Below, piece by piece: positions 6,271 through 11,552 of a DNA stretch of 12,270 nucleotides. The notes beneath the pieces are model-generated. The model had not been told where the DNA came from. It did no database searches and saw nothing but the letters and a program-made list of their open reading frames with translations. Source of the DNA: JAZSMJ01 sp045535815 (GTDB taxonomy: Bacteria; Bacillota; Clostridia; Oscillospirales; CAG-272). The position numbers were made by a program, and so were the translations under genes. The stretch is taken from assembly GCA_045535815.1 (NCBI GenBank), contig JAZSMJ010000082.1, positions 1 to 12,270 on the forward strand, written 5' to 3'. Positions within the stretch are counted from its first letter, which is position 1; the number at the start of each line of letters is the position of its first letter.

Positions 6271-6453
6271 ATGAAAAGAAAAGTGAGTATCGGTCAGCTT
6301 ATTAGTATTATAGGAACCTTGATTTTGTGTGTTGGGCTGTTTTGCAACGGGTTTGAGCTTATTTCAATTACTGCTTTTCGCATCATCATCACCGTCGGCA
6401 TAATTGCTCAAGTGGTTGCTCTCTTTTTCATTCTTAAAAAGAATGAATTTTGA
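6271..6453 (+). CDS. Small two-helix membrane protein
   Basis: A 60-residue, very hydrophobic protein with helices at about residues 7-27 (IGQLISIIGTLILCVGLFCNG) and 33-55 (ITAFRIIITVGIIAQVVALFF), given here as approximate spans, and a short basic end. It is not recognised. AAAGGAAG (6253-6260) lies 10 bases before the ATG at 6271. An upstream in-frame TTG (6244) lies inside the conserved leader and is not used as the start here. It is preceded by a promoterless leader and probably transcribed from 5942. It shares topology but no obvious sequence identity with the gene before it. Confidence 0.65.
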   Translation: MKRKVSIGQLISIIGTLILCVGLFCNGFELISITAFRIIITVGIIAQVVALFFILKKNEF

Positions 6454-6486
6454 ATACACAATTTTTAATATACGGAGTGTAATTAT

Positions 6487-6717
6487 ATGAAGTGCCCATA
6501 TTGTGATATAGAAATGCTTAACGGTTATTTGAATTGCGGAATAACAATTTGGAGTGAAAGAAAGCATAAAATCAGTCTGCTTCCTAACGGTAAAGAGAAA
6601 TATGCATTGCATTTAGGAACACCAATCGTGTCACCCCATCACGTTGAAAGTCATTGTTGCCCAAAGTGCAAACGAATCATTATCGATGCAACAAATTACG
6701 AACACAATTTAGATTGA
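6487..6717 (+). CDS. DUF6487-type zinc-ribbon protein
   Basis: A 76-residue protein starting MKCPYCDIEMLNGYLNCG and continuing with ITIWSERKH and CCPKCKRIIID near the C-terminus. The two CxxC knuckles (3-6 and 58-61) would bind one zinc. This arrangement, with W near residue 22, resembles the small PF20097 (DUF6487) family of Firmicutes. CGGAG lies about 8 bases before the ATG. It follows the second small membrane protein after 33 bases without an array leader of its own, and the array 3' motif starts one base after its stop. The function is unknown; nucleic acid or protein binding is only inferred from the ribbon. Confidence 0.78.
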   Translation: MKCPYCDIEMLNGYLNCGITIWSERKHKISLLPNGKEKYALHLGTPIVSPHHVESHCCPKCKRIIIDATNYEHNLD

Positions 6718-6740
6718 CAAATCCCAACATATAGAAAAGC
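6718..6740 (+). repeat. Array 3' motif, copy 2
   Basis: AAATCCCAACATATAGAAAAGC follows the TGA at 6715-6717 almost at once and matches the motif after the metalloprotease gene (ATTCCCAACATATCAAAAAGC) with few differences. It runs directly into the next array promoter with no terminator between. Confidence 0.65.
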
Positions 6741-6795
6741 GCATACTTATGATATGCTGAAGACGTAAAATAACTCGCATAGCTTGAATTTGACG
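6730..6795 (+). promoter_or_regulatory. Array promoter and leader, copy 3
   Basis: GCATACTTATGATATGCTGAAGACG contains a TG-extended -10, TATGCT (6753-6758). The -35 position reads TATAGA, which is poor, so this is the most degraded promoter copy. The leader CTCGCATAGCTTGAATTTGACG (6773-6795) is well kept and merges into a GGGGG RBS. Confidence 0.7.
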
Positions 6796-6807
6796 GGGGT
6801 CTGCAAT

Positions 6808-7668
6808 ATGATAAAAATTATTGATACATATTCACAGATAGAGACCTTGTTTGATGACAGAACGTTTGACTTCGAAAAATGGGAATCATATATTAATTCT
6901 ATTTATGATAATTCTGCAAATGTTTTCATAAATGATTTAAAAGAATGTTTGGATAGCGGAAACTACGTTTATGAAAAGGATATTTTGCCGATTCTTAATG
7001 ATGTCTATGAACATTCCCAATTAGAAACGTTGCATTCTTCATTTTGCAAAGTCACAAGTGGATTAAATAGAAAAGTCATTGACTGTTTTGGTCGTGAACT
7101 GAATATTGATATTGTTTTGTATATTGGGCTTTGTAATGCAGCAGGATGGGTAACCAATATAAATGGACGAGATGTAATACTATTGGGAATAGAAAAGATA
7201 CTCGAGCTGAATTGGTACGATGAATCCTCAATGTATGGATTGATTTATCATGAATTGGGACACTTATATCACAAGCAATACGGTATGTTTCATCAGCAAA
7301 GCGACAACAGCAGGCGAAATTTCGTTTGGCAATTATTTACCGAGGGGATAGCAATGTATTTTGAACAAACTCTGGTTAATAATTATAATTATTATCACCA
7401 AGACAAAAACGGCTGGCTGGAATGGTGCGACAGTCATTATCAGCAAATATTAACAGACTTTTATAATGATTTGCCAACGATGACAAGATCAAATCAAAAC
7501 TATTTTGGCGATTGGGTTAGTTATCACGGAAAAGGAGATATAGGATATTATCTCGGATCAAAGTTTGTTCAACAATTATGCGTTAAATATGACTTTAGAC
7601 AGTTAATAAATATGAATATCGATGTCATTTACCAAGAATACCTTTCCTTTACAGAAACAAACTTGTAA
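6808..7668 (+). CDS. Putative cytoplasmic zinc metalloprotease (gluzincin-like, HExxH)
   Basis: A 286-residue protein with a complete zinc protease motif: YHELGHLYH carries HExxH at H148-E149-H152, and TEGIAMYFEQ supplies E179, 26 residues later, as the probable third zinc ligand. This fits the gluzincin pattern and resembles DUF2268-type predicted Zn proteases. The N-terminal 100 residues are helical and unrecognised. There is no signal peptide or membrane helix, so it should act in the cytoplasm. The ATG at 6808 follows GGGGG (6795-6799) by 8 bases. An upstream TTG (6784) lies in the conserved leader and is rejected. It is the single gene of one array unit, bracketed by leader copy 3 and 3' motif copy 3. 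The substrate is unknown. Confidence 0.75.
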   Translation: MIKIIDTYSQIETLFDDRTFDFEKWESYINSIYDNSANVFINDLKECLDSGNYVYEKDILPILNDVYEHSQLETLHSSFCKVTSGLNRKVIDCFGRELNIDIVLYIGLCNAAGWVTNINGRDVILLGIEKILELNWYDESSMYGLIYHELGHLYHKQYGMFHQQSDNSRRNFVWQLFTEGIAMYFEQTLVNNYNYYHQDKNGWLEWCDSHYQQILTDFYNDLPTMTRSNQNYFGDWVSYHGKGDIGYYLGSKFVQQLCVKYDFRQLINMNIDVIYQEYLSFTETNL

Positions 7669-7716
7669 CCAATGATTCCCAACATATCAAAAAGCGGAGG
7701 CAAAACCTCCGCTTTT
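7669..7716 (+). terminator. Array 3' motif copy 3 merged with a bidirectional terminator
   Basis: ATTCCCAACATATCAAAAAGC (about 7675-7695) starts just after the TAA at 7666-7668. Its end is part of a perfect hairpin, AAAAGCGGAGG (7690-7700) with CCTCCGCTTTT (7706-7716), loop CAAAA. The hairpin is symmetrical and also serves the convergent aldo/keto reductase ending at 7731. The stem core is repeated at 9363-9387. Confidence 0.88.
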
Positions 7717-7730
7717 ACTGTTAAATAGTA

Positions 7731-8597
7731 TCAGAAAAATTCCTTGCCGCGAACTGTTTCAAGCTTTTTCTCAAGAAAGGCACGGTCGTCATCATTTAGC
7801 GGCGATTGCAGACATTCATCAATGTGGTCAACAGCAAAGGAGAAGCTGGCAAAATTGCCCGGAGGCACCAGCGTATCAACGCCAAGCGAAAGTGCGTATT
7901 TCATGGCGGCAGTACCGAATGCCTCGTCATCCGTATCAATAGGCTTGCACCAGGATTTCGGGAACTTTGAGGCTATTCGCTCATCGTCACACTCCCACTT
8001 GCGCTCGATAAACGCCTTCATGCACAAAACGCCCATGCCACGTTCTTTAGCCGCACGGATAAGCCGTGAGCCCATGCCGTGCTCCATATTCATAAACCAG
8101 TTGAATGGGAAAAGCACCGTATCGAAATCATACAGCTCAAGGCACCTGAGTGCCACGTCCTCGTCGTGTGCGGAAAAGCCAACGTTCAAAGCAATACCCC
8201 GCTGCTTGAGCGTGGATACAAGCTCCATAACGCCACCCGGGCCAAATGCGATATCAACGTCCTGCATGGCGTTCATTCCGTGAAGCTGGTATACGTCAAA
8301 ATGGTCGGTATGAAGACGGTCAAGCGACCGCATAAGCTCCTTTTCAGCATTCACACAAAGTCTCTCACCCGTCTTGCAGGCAAGGTGCACGTTGTTGCGA
8401 TAAGGCACGAGAGAATTGCCCAGCTTTTCCTCGGCATCTCCGTAAGAGGGCGCCACGTCAAAGTAGTTGATCCCTCGGTCGATTGCAAAGGAAACATAAC
8501 GGTCAGACGCAGCCTGCCCGTCCTGCATAGAAACGATACCGCCGTATGCAACGGCGGATATATCAAAACCTGTCCTGCCAAATTTACGGTATTGCAT
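7731..8597 (-). CDS. Aldo/keto reductase family oxidoreductase
   Basis: A 288-residue NADPH-type aldo/keto reductase. The catalytic tetrad is visible as D47 and Y52 in YFDVAPSYGDAEEKLG, K75 in ACKTG and H106 in YQLHGM. The N-terminus MQYRKFGRTGFDIS and the LNVGFSAHDED and MKYALSLGVDTLVPPG segments are typical of the TIM-barrel family. Members reduce aldehydes or ketones; the substrate is not predictable. A start at 8597 is preferred over the ATG at 8603, because GGGGG is then 8 bases away rather than 2. It has an ordinary promoter, lacks the array leader and 3' motif, and looks richer in GC than its neighbours, so it appears to be a resident or separately acquired gene within the array. Confidence 0.93.
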   Translation of the reverse strand: MQYRKFGRTGFDISAVAYGGIVSMQDGQAASDRYVSFAIDRGINYFDVAPSYGDAEEKLGNSLVPYRNNVHLACKTGERLCVNAEKELMRSLDRLHTDHFDVYQLHGMNAMQDVDIAFGPGGVMELVSTLKQRGIALNVGFSAHDEDVALRCLELYDFDTVLFPFNWFMNMEHGMGSRLIRAAKERGMGVLCMKAFIERKWECDDERIASKFPKSWCKPIDTDDEAFGTAAMKYALSLGVDTLVPPGNFASFSFAVDHIDECLQSPLNDDDRAFLEKKLETVRGKEFF

Positions 8598-8641
8598 ACC
8601 CATATCCCCCTAAAACGCTTTGATTTGTTATCTGTTTTTCC

Positions 8642-8670
8642 ATTATACCATACTTGCATCGAAATGACAA
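8642..8670 (-). promoter_or_regulatory. Promoter of the aldo/keto reductase gene
   Basis: On the minus strand, TTGTCA (8670-8665), a 17-base spacer and TATAAT (8647-8642) form a near-consensus promoter. It is unrelated in spacer sequence to the array promoters and divergent from the copy at 8709. Confidence 0.85.
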
Positions 8671-8708
8671 CAAAAACATCTCAAAAGAAAGCTTTCTTCA
8701 GCTGTAGA

Positions 8709-8775
8709 TTGAAAAAACTGCATGCTTATGATATACTGAATATGTAAAAACAGTTCGATAAAACTGAATTTGACA
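8709..8775 (+). promoter_or_regulatory. Array promoter and leader, copy 4
   Basis: TTGAAA (8709-8714), 17 bases and TATACT (8732-8737) with TG extension. Positions 8709-8749 are identical to 9399-9439 (41 bases). The leader ends AACTGAATTTGACA (8762-8775). No RBS and ORF follow directly: an ATG at 8778 is followed at once by TAA. The next gene starts 100 bases later with its own promoter-like sequence. Confidence 0.85.
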
Positions 8776-8814
8776 GCATGTAAAGTTTTGTTGCGTAATT
8801 GTGAAGTTAACATG

Positions 8815-8857
8815 GTGGTGTTTAAGAACTTTTTTTGATATAATGTGCATACACCAC
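8815..8857 (+). promoter_or_regulatory. Second promoter with inverted-repeat operator candidate for the XRE gene
   Basis: A TG-extended TATAAT (8839-8844) lies between perfect inverted arms GTGGTGT (8815-8821) and ACACCAC (8851-8857). The -35 is weak. Arms flanking the -10 fit autoregulation by the XRE protein encoded just downstream. ACAGGAGGT (8863-8870) is its RBS. Confidence 0.5.
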
Positions 8858-8876
8858 AATAACAGGAGGTATTGGT

Positions 8877-9314
8877 ATGACATTCTCTGAAAAAATAATT
8901 AATCTTAGAAAAGCACACGGGTGGTCGCAAGAAGATTTTGCAGAAAAATTAAACGTTTCGAGGCAGGCAATCAGTCGTTGGGAAAACGATAGTGCTCTCC
9001 CCGACGCATTGAATATATTGCAGATTAGTAAGCTGTTCGGTGTTACAACAGATTATCTGCTCAATGATGACTATGAAAGCGACAGCGATATTCCCGTTGT
9101 TCAGAGTGCGGCAAAGGAAACAGAGGATTTGCTCTCAAAAAAGAAACGACTGCATTTGATAGCCGCAATTTGTTTTACGGTATCGGTATTTTGCTCGTTG
9201 ATAGGTGTAGTGAGTAGCATAAACGATATTCAGTTGGGGCTTTCTTGCTTTACATTGACTTTTTGCACAGTAAATGCAGTTGCTCAATTTATCTTGTTTT
9301 TTAAGAAAAGATAA
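8877..9314 (+). CDS. XRE-family regulator with two C-terminal membrane helices
   Basis: A 145-residue protein. The helix-turn-helix covers residues about 3-62 (FSEKIINLRKAHGWSQEDFA, VSRQAISRWENDSALP, FGVTTDYLL). After a charged linker there are two predicted membrane helices, about 92-113 (LHLIAAICFTVSVFCSLIGVV in that span) and 119-142, ending FFKKR. Membrane-tethered XRE proteins of this layout are common in Clostridia, and a few are linked to sensing cell-envelope stress, though that is not shown here. The RBS AGGAGG is 7 bases before the ATG. It is the only regulator inside the array and could control itself through the operator at 8815-8857. Whether it acts on the shared array promoter is open. 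Confidence 0.85.
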   Translation: MTFSEKIINLRKAHGWSQEDFAEKLNVSRQAISRWENDSALPDALNILQISKLFGVTTDYLLNDDYESDSDIPVVQSAAKETEDLLSKKKRLHLIAAICFTVSVFCSLIGVVSSINDIQLGLSCFTLTFCTVNAVAQFILFFKKR

Positions 9315-9325
9315 ACCGCTTGCAT

Positions 9326-9351
9326 AACCAATTCCAATATGTCAAACAGTT
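9326..9351 (+). repeat. Array 3' motif, copy 4
   Basis: CCAATTCCAATATGTCAAACAGTT lies 12 bases after the XRE stop codon (given by position 9328-9351). ATTCCAATATGTC is identical to the minus-strand copy at 10450-10438. TGTCAAACAGTT is the inverse complement of the upstream leader end AACTG-AA-TTTGACA (8762-8775) apart from the AA. Confidence 0.75.
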
Positions 9352-9362
9352 GAATAGAGAGG

Positions 9363-9391
9363 AAGCGGAGGTTTTGTGCCTCCGCTTTTAT
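9363..9391 (+). terminator. Rho-independent terminator sharing its stem with the one at 7690
   Basis: AAGCGGAGG (9363-9371) and CCTCCGCTT (9379-9387) pair perfectly around TTTTGTG, followed by TTATAG. The same nine-base arms occur at 7692-7700 and 7706-7714 with a different loop. Confidence 0.85.
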
Positions 9392-9398
9392 AGATATG

Positions 9399-9459
9399 TT
9401 GAAAAAACTGCATGCTTATGATATACTGAATATGTAAAATCAATTTACATATCTTGACT
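9399..9459 (+). promoter_or_regulatory. Array promoter and leader, copy 5
   Basis: TTGAAA (9399-9404), 17 bases and TATACT (9422-9427), identical to copy 4 over 41 bases. The leader then diverges (CAATTTACATATCTTGACTTGA) but keeps the CATA-CTTGA-TTGA pattern of copies 2 and 3. GGAGAG (9466-9471) is the RBS for the ATG at 9478. Confidence 0.85.
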
Positions 9460-9477
9460 TGATTGGAGAGTTAGACC

Positions 9478-9981
9478 ATGGGCATTATCATTGAACGAGC
9501 AAGACCTGCAGATGCAGAAGCTATAATTGAATATTTAAAACAAGTTGGCGGAGAAACCGACAACTTAACATTCGGCGCAGAAGGGCTTCCGTTTACTGTA
9601 GAGGCAGAAGCTGCGTATCTTACACAGATAGAGCTCTCAAAAGACAGTATTATGCTTGTGGCAAAGGAGCATGGGATAATTATTGGCAATGCAAGTTTAA
9701 GTCGCCAGACACGTCGAATGAATCACAGAGGCGATATGGCTATATCCGTATTGAAGGAACATTGGAACCGAGGGATCGGCGGACAGTTAATGACAAGACT
9801 TATTGAGTTTGCACGGGATAACGCTTTTGATGTAATTGATTTGCAAGTGAGAAGTGATAATCTTTCTGCAATTCATTTATATGAGAAATACGGATTTAAA
9901 AAAATTGGTACACATCCGTATTTTTTCAAAATAGAAAACAAAGATATTTCCGTTGATTATATGTATTTAAAATTGAGATAA
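9478..9981 (+). CDS. GNAT-family N-acetyltransferase
   Basis: A 167-residue single-domain GNAT enzyme that would transfer an acetyl group from acetyl-CoA to an amine. Motif A is present as MAISVLKEHWNRGIGGQLM (87-105); the RGIGG loop (98-102) binds the CoA pyrophosphate. Motif B is DLQVRSDNLSAIHLYEKYGF (121-140), with N128 and Y135 in the usual places, followed by KKIGTHP. N-terminal beta1-alpha1 (IIIERARPADAEAIIEYLK) is also standard. The substrate could be a protein, peptide, polyamine or antibiotic and cannot be chosen. The start is supported by GGAGAG 6 bases upstream. Its TAA lies inside an array leader that precedes the next gene, so the two are probably co-transcribed. Confidence 0.92.
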   Translation: MGIIIERARPADAEAIIEYLKQVGGETDNLTFGAEGLPFTVEAEAAYLTQIELSKDSIMLVAKEHGIIIGNASLSRQTRRMNHRGDMAISVLKEHWNRGIGGQLMTRLIEFARDNAFDVIDLQVRSDNLSAIHLYEKYGFKKIGTHPYFFKIENKDISVDYMYLKLR

Positions 9982-9994
9982 AACTGAATTTGAC
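9977..9994 (+). repeat. Promoterless array leader overlapping the GNAT stop codon
   Basis: GATAAAACTGAATTTGAC is identical to the end of leader copy 4 (8757-8774). The TAA of the acetyltransferase (9979-9981) is formed by this leader sequence. There is no -35/-10 element attached, as at 6231-6253. Confidence 0.8.
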
Positions 9995-10010
9995 GAAAGG
10001 GGTTGATTTT

Positions 10011-10265
10011 GTGGACAACGAAACAAAGGGAACTGTAATTTCGGTTGCAAAGCAATGGTGGTTAAAGGTGAATACAAAACCTATACGAATGGGTCCTTTG
10101 GACGGTGCAACATTTCCGCATATCATTAAAGTGCAGTATGTTGTAGGTGAAAATACTTATACCAAGAGAAAATGGATTGGTGCAGGTAAACCTGTTCCTG
10201 CTGTTGGGAGCAATCTGACAGTCCTTTACTGTGCTGACAAACCGAGTAAAGCAAAGGTTCTATAA
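10011..10265 (+). CDS. Small conserved hypothetical protein, DUF3592-like core
   Basis: An 84-residue soluble protein with the pattern TKGTVISVAKQWWLKVNTKP, then KVQYVVGENTYTKRKW, then VPAVGSNLTVLYCADKPSKAKVL. The last part (V-x-Y-x-V-x-G-x-x-Y, then G-x-x-V-x-V-x-Y, then P-S-x-A) resembles the extracytoplasmic beta core of DUF3592 proteins, but the usual membrane helices are missing. Similar small clostridial proteins are sometimes mislabelled as transporter subunits. GTG at 10011 is chosen because AAAGGGG (9996-10002) is 8 bases away; a TTG at 9990 lies in the leader. It follows the GNAT gene by 29 bases. The function is unknown. Confidence 0.72.
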   Translation: MDNETKGTVISVAKQWWLKVNTKPIRMGPLDGATFPHIIKVQYVVGENTYTKRKWIGAGKPVPAVGSNLTVLYCADKPSKAKVL

Positions 10266-10270
10266 TCATG

Positions 10271-10294
10271 CCAATTCCAACTTGTCGAACAGTT
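10271..10294 (+). repeat. Array 3' motif, copy 5
   Basis: CCAATTCCAACTTGTC followed by GAACAGTT starts 5 bases after the TAA. GTCGAACAGTT (10284-10294) is complementary to AACTG-AA-TTTGAC of the leader at 9982-9994, with one wobble pair and the same AA insertion as in the 8762/9340 pair. Confidence 0.75.
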
Positions 10295-10347
10295 AAGGAG
10301 CAGAGGTTTGAGTATTGACTTTGTCAAACTCGACCTCTGATCCTTAA
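10293..10347 (+). other. Long bulged hairpin after the DUF3592-like gene
   Basis: Four successive helices are visible: TTAAGGA/TCCTTAA (10293-10299, 10341-10347), CAGAGGT/ACCTCTG (10301-10307, 10333-10339), GAGT/ACTC (10310-10313, 10328-10331) and TTGAC/GTCAA (10315-10319, 10323-10327) with a TTT loop. That is 23 pairs in 55 bases with small bulges. No long T-run follows, so it is not a textbook terminator. It occupies the place where other units have the CGGAGG terminator. Confidence 0.75.
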
Positions 10348-10359
10348 ATAACAAAATCA

Positions 10360-10384
10360 GGGCATCCGAGAAAATCGGATGCCC
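10360..10384. terminator. GC-rich hairpin, possible bidirectional terminator
   Basis: GGGCATCCGA (10360-10369) and TCGGATGCCC (10375-10384) form a perfect 10-bp stem with loop GAAAA. Only TTTG follows on the plus strand. On the minus strand TGATTTTGTTATTT follows. It lies between two converging genes. Confidence 0.65.
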
Positions 10385-10401
10385 TTTGAATGTCGTTATT
10401 A

Positions 10402-10427
10402 TTTGAAACATCTATGAGGAAAAACTA
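10402..10427. repeat. Direct repeat, left copy (partner at 11682-11707)
   Basis: This 26-base sequence (TTTGAAACATCTATGAGGAA and then AAACTA) matches 11682-11707 at 25 of 26 positions, in the same orientation, 1,280 bases apart. The pair encloses the prenyltransferase-like unit and the rubrerythrin remnant. Confidence 0.85.
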
Positions 10428-10450
10428 TCAACAGAGCGACATATTGGAAT
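10425..10450 (-). repeat. Array 3' motif, copy 6 (minus strand)
   Basis: Read on the minus strand, ATTCCAATATGTCG begins at the base immediately after the TAA of the prenyltransferase-like gene. The first 13 bases equal those of copy 4, and the continuation (CTCTGTTGATAG versus AACAGTTGAATAG) is also similar. This shows that the motif follows gene orientation. Confidence 0.75.
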
Positions 10451-11293
10451 TTATAGAGTTAGTTTTAAAAGAAGTTTTGATATTCTGTTTGTACAGTCAA
10501 ACTCTCTTATATCAGGTTTTCGCCAGTCGTTTGACAACGGAAAATACAAACCATCTTTAACCTCTTTTCCCATATCCCATTTTTCATTTTGGCCTTTGTT
10601 ATTTGTAATCCATTCAACCACAAATTGCAACTGATGTTTAGCGGTTTCATATTCGGCAACTAACTCAATGCACCCAAGATACATACTGGCGTTTTTGCTT
10701 GCAAAGTTGTTCGGCAACATACGGATGCATTTATCATAAGTGTAGTATATACCATCCTGTTTATTTATAATGTATTTTAACATTTTACTTTCGGTTTCTC
10801 TGTCCAAATAACCATTTATAATTGAAACAATATAAAACTGCACAAAATCAATAAGTCTTCCGCCTTGGGGTTTCATTCCCCATACATCAAGATATGCATT
10901 TACGTATTTTTGATGATTATATTCTTCATTTTCAAAAGCAATTGTTATTATATCTGCCCATTTTTTTGCAACACTGTTAGCGACAGGGTTATCCTTTGTA
11001 AATCTTCTTATCCAAGTCGCTAACATTAACGAAGTAAAAACATTCCAATCTGCAAGTTTCTCTTGCTTATCTGGAATCTGTTTAACTCCTAATAGGCAAT
11101 CGTTCATATATGAAACTGCCTTTTGAATGCATTCATCCTCTATTGTATAACCTAGTATTTCAAGTCTTTTTAATGCTTTTTCTGTTGTGTATGGTGATTG
11201 ACTATCACAAAACAAAGTGTGAAAATATCCCCATTTCCCATCGCTGTCTTGCAATGAAATAATTTGTCTTGCCCACTTTGAATTTTTGTACAT
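10451..11293 (-). CDS. Prenyltransferase/terpene-cyclase-fold (alpha/alpha toroid) protein
   Basis: A 280-residue helical protein. The N-terminus SKWARQIISLQDSDGKWGYFH is a QW-like motif of the alpha/alpha toroid fold (terpenoid cyclases, prenyltransferases), and a second Q/W-type segment is NKGQNEKWDMGKEV near residue 235. TTEKALKRLEILGYTIED and LMLATWIRRFTKDNP are typical of a group of such proteins common in gut Clostridia. No catalytic DxDD or zinc ligand set was noticed, so an enzymatic role is unproven. There is no signal peptide. The ATG at 11293 has CGGAG 9 bases upstream, directly after leader copy 7. It is a single-gene unit on the minus strand, ending with 3' motif copy 6. Confidence 0.8.
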   Translation of the reverse strand: MYKNSKWARQIISLQDSDGKWGYFHTLFCDSQSPYTTEKALKRLEILGYTIEDECIQKAVSYMNDCLLGVKQIPDKQEKLADWNVFTSLMLATWIRRFTKDNPVANSVAKKWADIITIAFENEEYNHQKYVNAYLDVWGMKPQGGRLIDFVQFYIVSIINGYLDRETESKMLKYIINKQDGIYYTYDKCIRMLPNNFASKNASMYLGCIELVAEYETAKHQLQFVVEWITNNKGQNEKWDMGKEVKDGLYFPLSNDWRKPDIREFDCTNRISKLLLKLTL

Positions 11294-11304
11294 TTATACT
11301 GTCT

Positions 11305-11371
11305 CCGTCAAATTCTTATTTATCGAACTCTTTCACATATTCAGTATATCATACATCTTCCAGTTTTTCAA
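11305..11371 (-). promoter_or_regulatory. Array promoter and leader, copy 7 (minus strand)
   Basis: On the minus strand, TTGAAA (11371-11366), 17 bases and TATACT (11348-11343) with TG extension, then GAATATGTG and AGTTCGATAAATAAGAATTTGACGG ending at the RBS. It differs from copy 4 mainly in the spacer (GGAAGATG) and in AAGA replacing ACTG in the leader. Confidence 0.85.
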
Positions 11372-11401
11372 TCTGAGGGTCTTAAAAGTTAGCAAACAAT
11401 A

Positions 11402-11429
11402 TAAAAAAGGGACTGTTTTTTACAGCCCC
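11402..11429 (-). terminator. Terminator of the former rubrerythrin gene
   Basis: GGGACTGT (11409-11416) and ACAGCCCC (11422-11429) pair with one G-T wobble. On the minus strand TTTTTTTAT follows. It lies 20 bases after the stop of the rubrerythrin remnant and has no intact gene to serve. Confidence 0.8.
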
Positions 11430-11448
11430 TCGTTTGGTTTATTTTCGA

Positions 11449-11514
11449 TTACTTGTTGCCGAAGTATCTCTCAAGCAGACCTGCAAATGCCTTGCCGTGT
11501 CTTGCTTCGTCACG
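11449..11514 (-). pseudogene. C-terminal remnant of a rubrerythrin-type gene
   Basis: On the minus strand, DEARHGKAFAGLLERYFGNK followed by TAA (11511-11449) matches the C-terminal helix of clostridial rubrerythrin-like di-iron proteins, including the EARHG iron-ligand motif. Further upstream the frame continues (VENARFYRIFKGFR) but no longer looks like rubrerythrin, and no start or four-helix body is present. The original terminator is kept downstream. The gene was therefore cut by a rearrangement at about 11512-11520, leaving about 20 codons. An intact copy, if any, lies outside the window. Confidence 0.8.
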
Positions 11515-11521
11515 AAAACCC

Positions 11522-11552
11522 TTGAAAATGCGGTAAAAACGGGCATTTTCAA
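11522..11552. repeat. Perfect inverted repeat at the rubrerythrin breakpoint
   Basis: TTGAAAATGC (11522-11531) and GCATTTTCAA (11543-11552) are perfect complements around GGTAAAAACGG. The repeat begins 8 bases from the point where rubrerythrin similarity stops, as expected for a recombination or integration scar. Confidence 0.75.

Noticed and set aside
8079..8747. Plus-strand open frame of 222 codons
   Set aside because: It is antisense to the aldo/keto reductase and runs through its promoter and the array promoter.
8643..8930. Minus-strand open frames across the array promoter region
   Set aside because: They have no RBS, cover the promoter and operator sequences of two divergent genes, and arise because the repeat is open on the opposite strand (the same happens at 11673-11927).
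6213..10347. Classical integron with attC sites
   Set aside because: No integrase gene is seen, and the 3' motifs lack the paired RYYYAAC/GTTRRRY cores. Only the general idea of folded, bracketed cassettes is similar.
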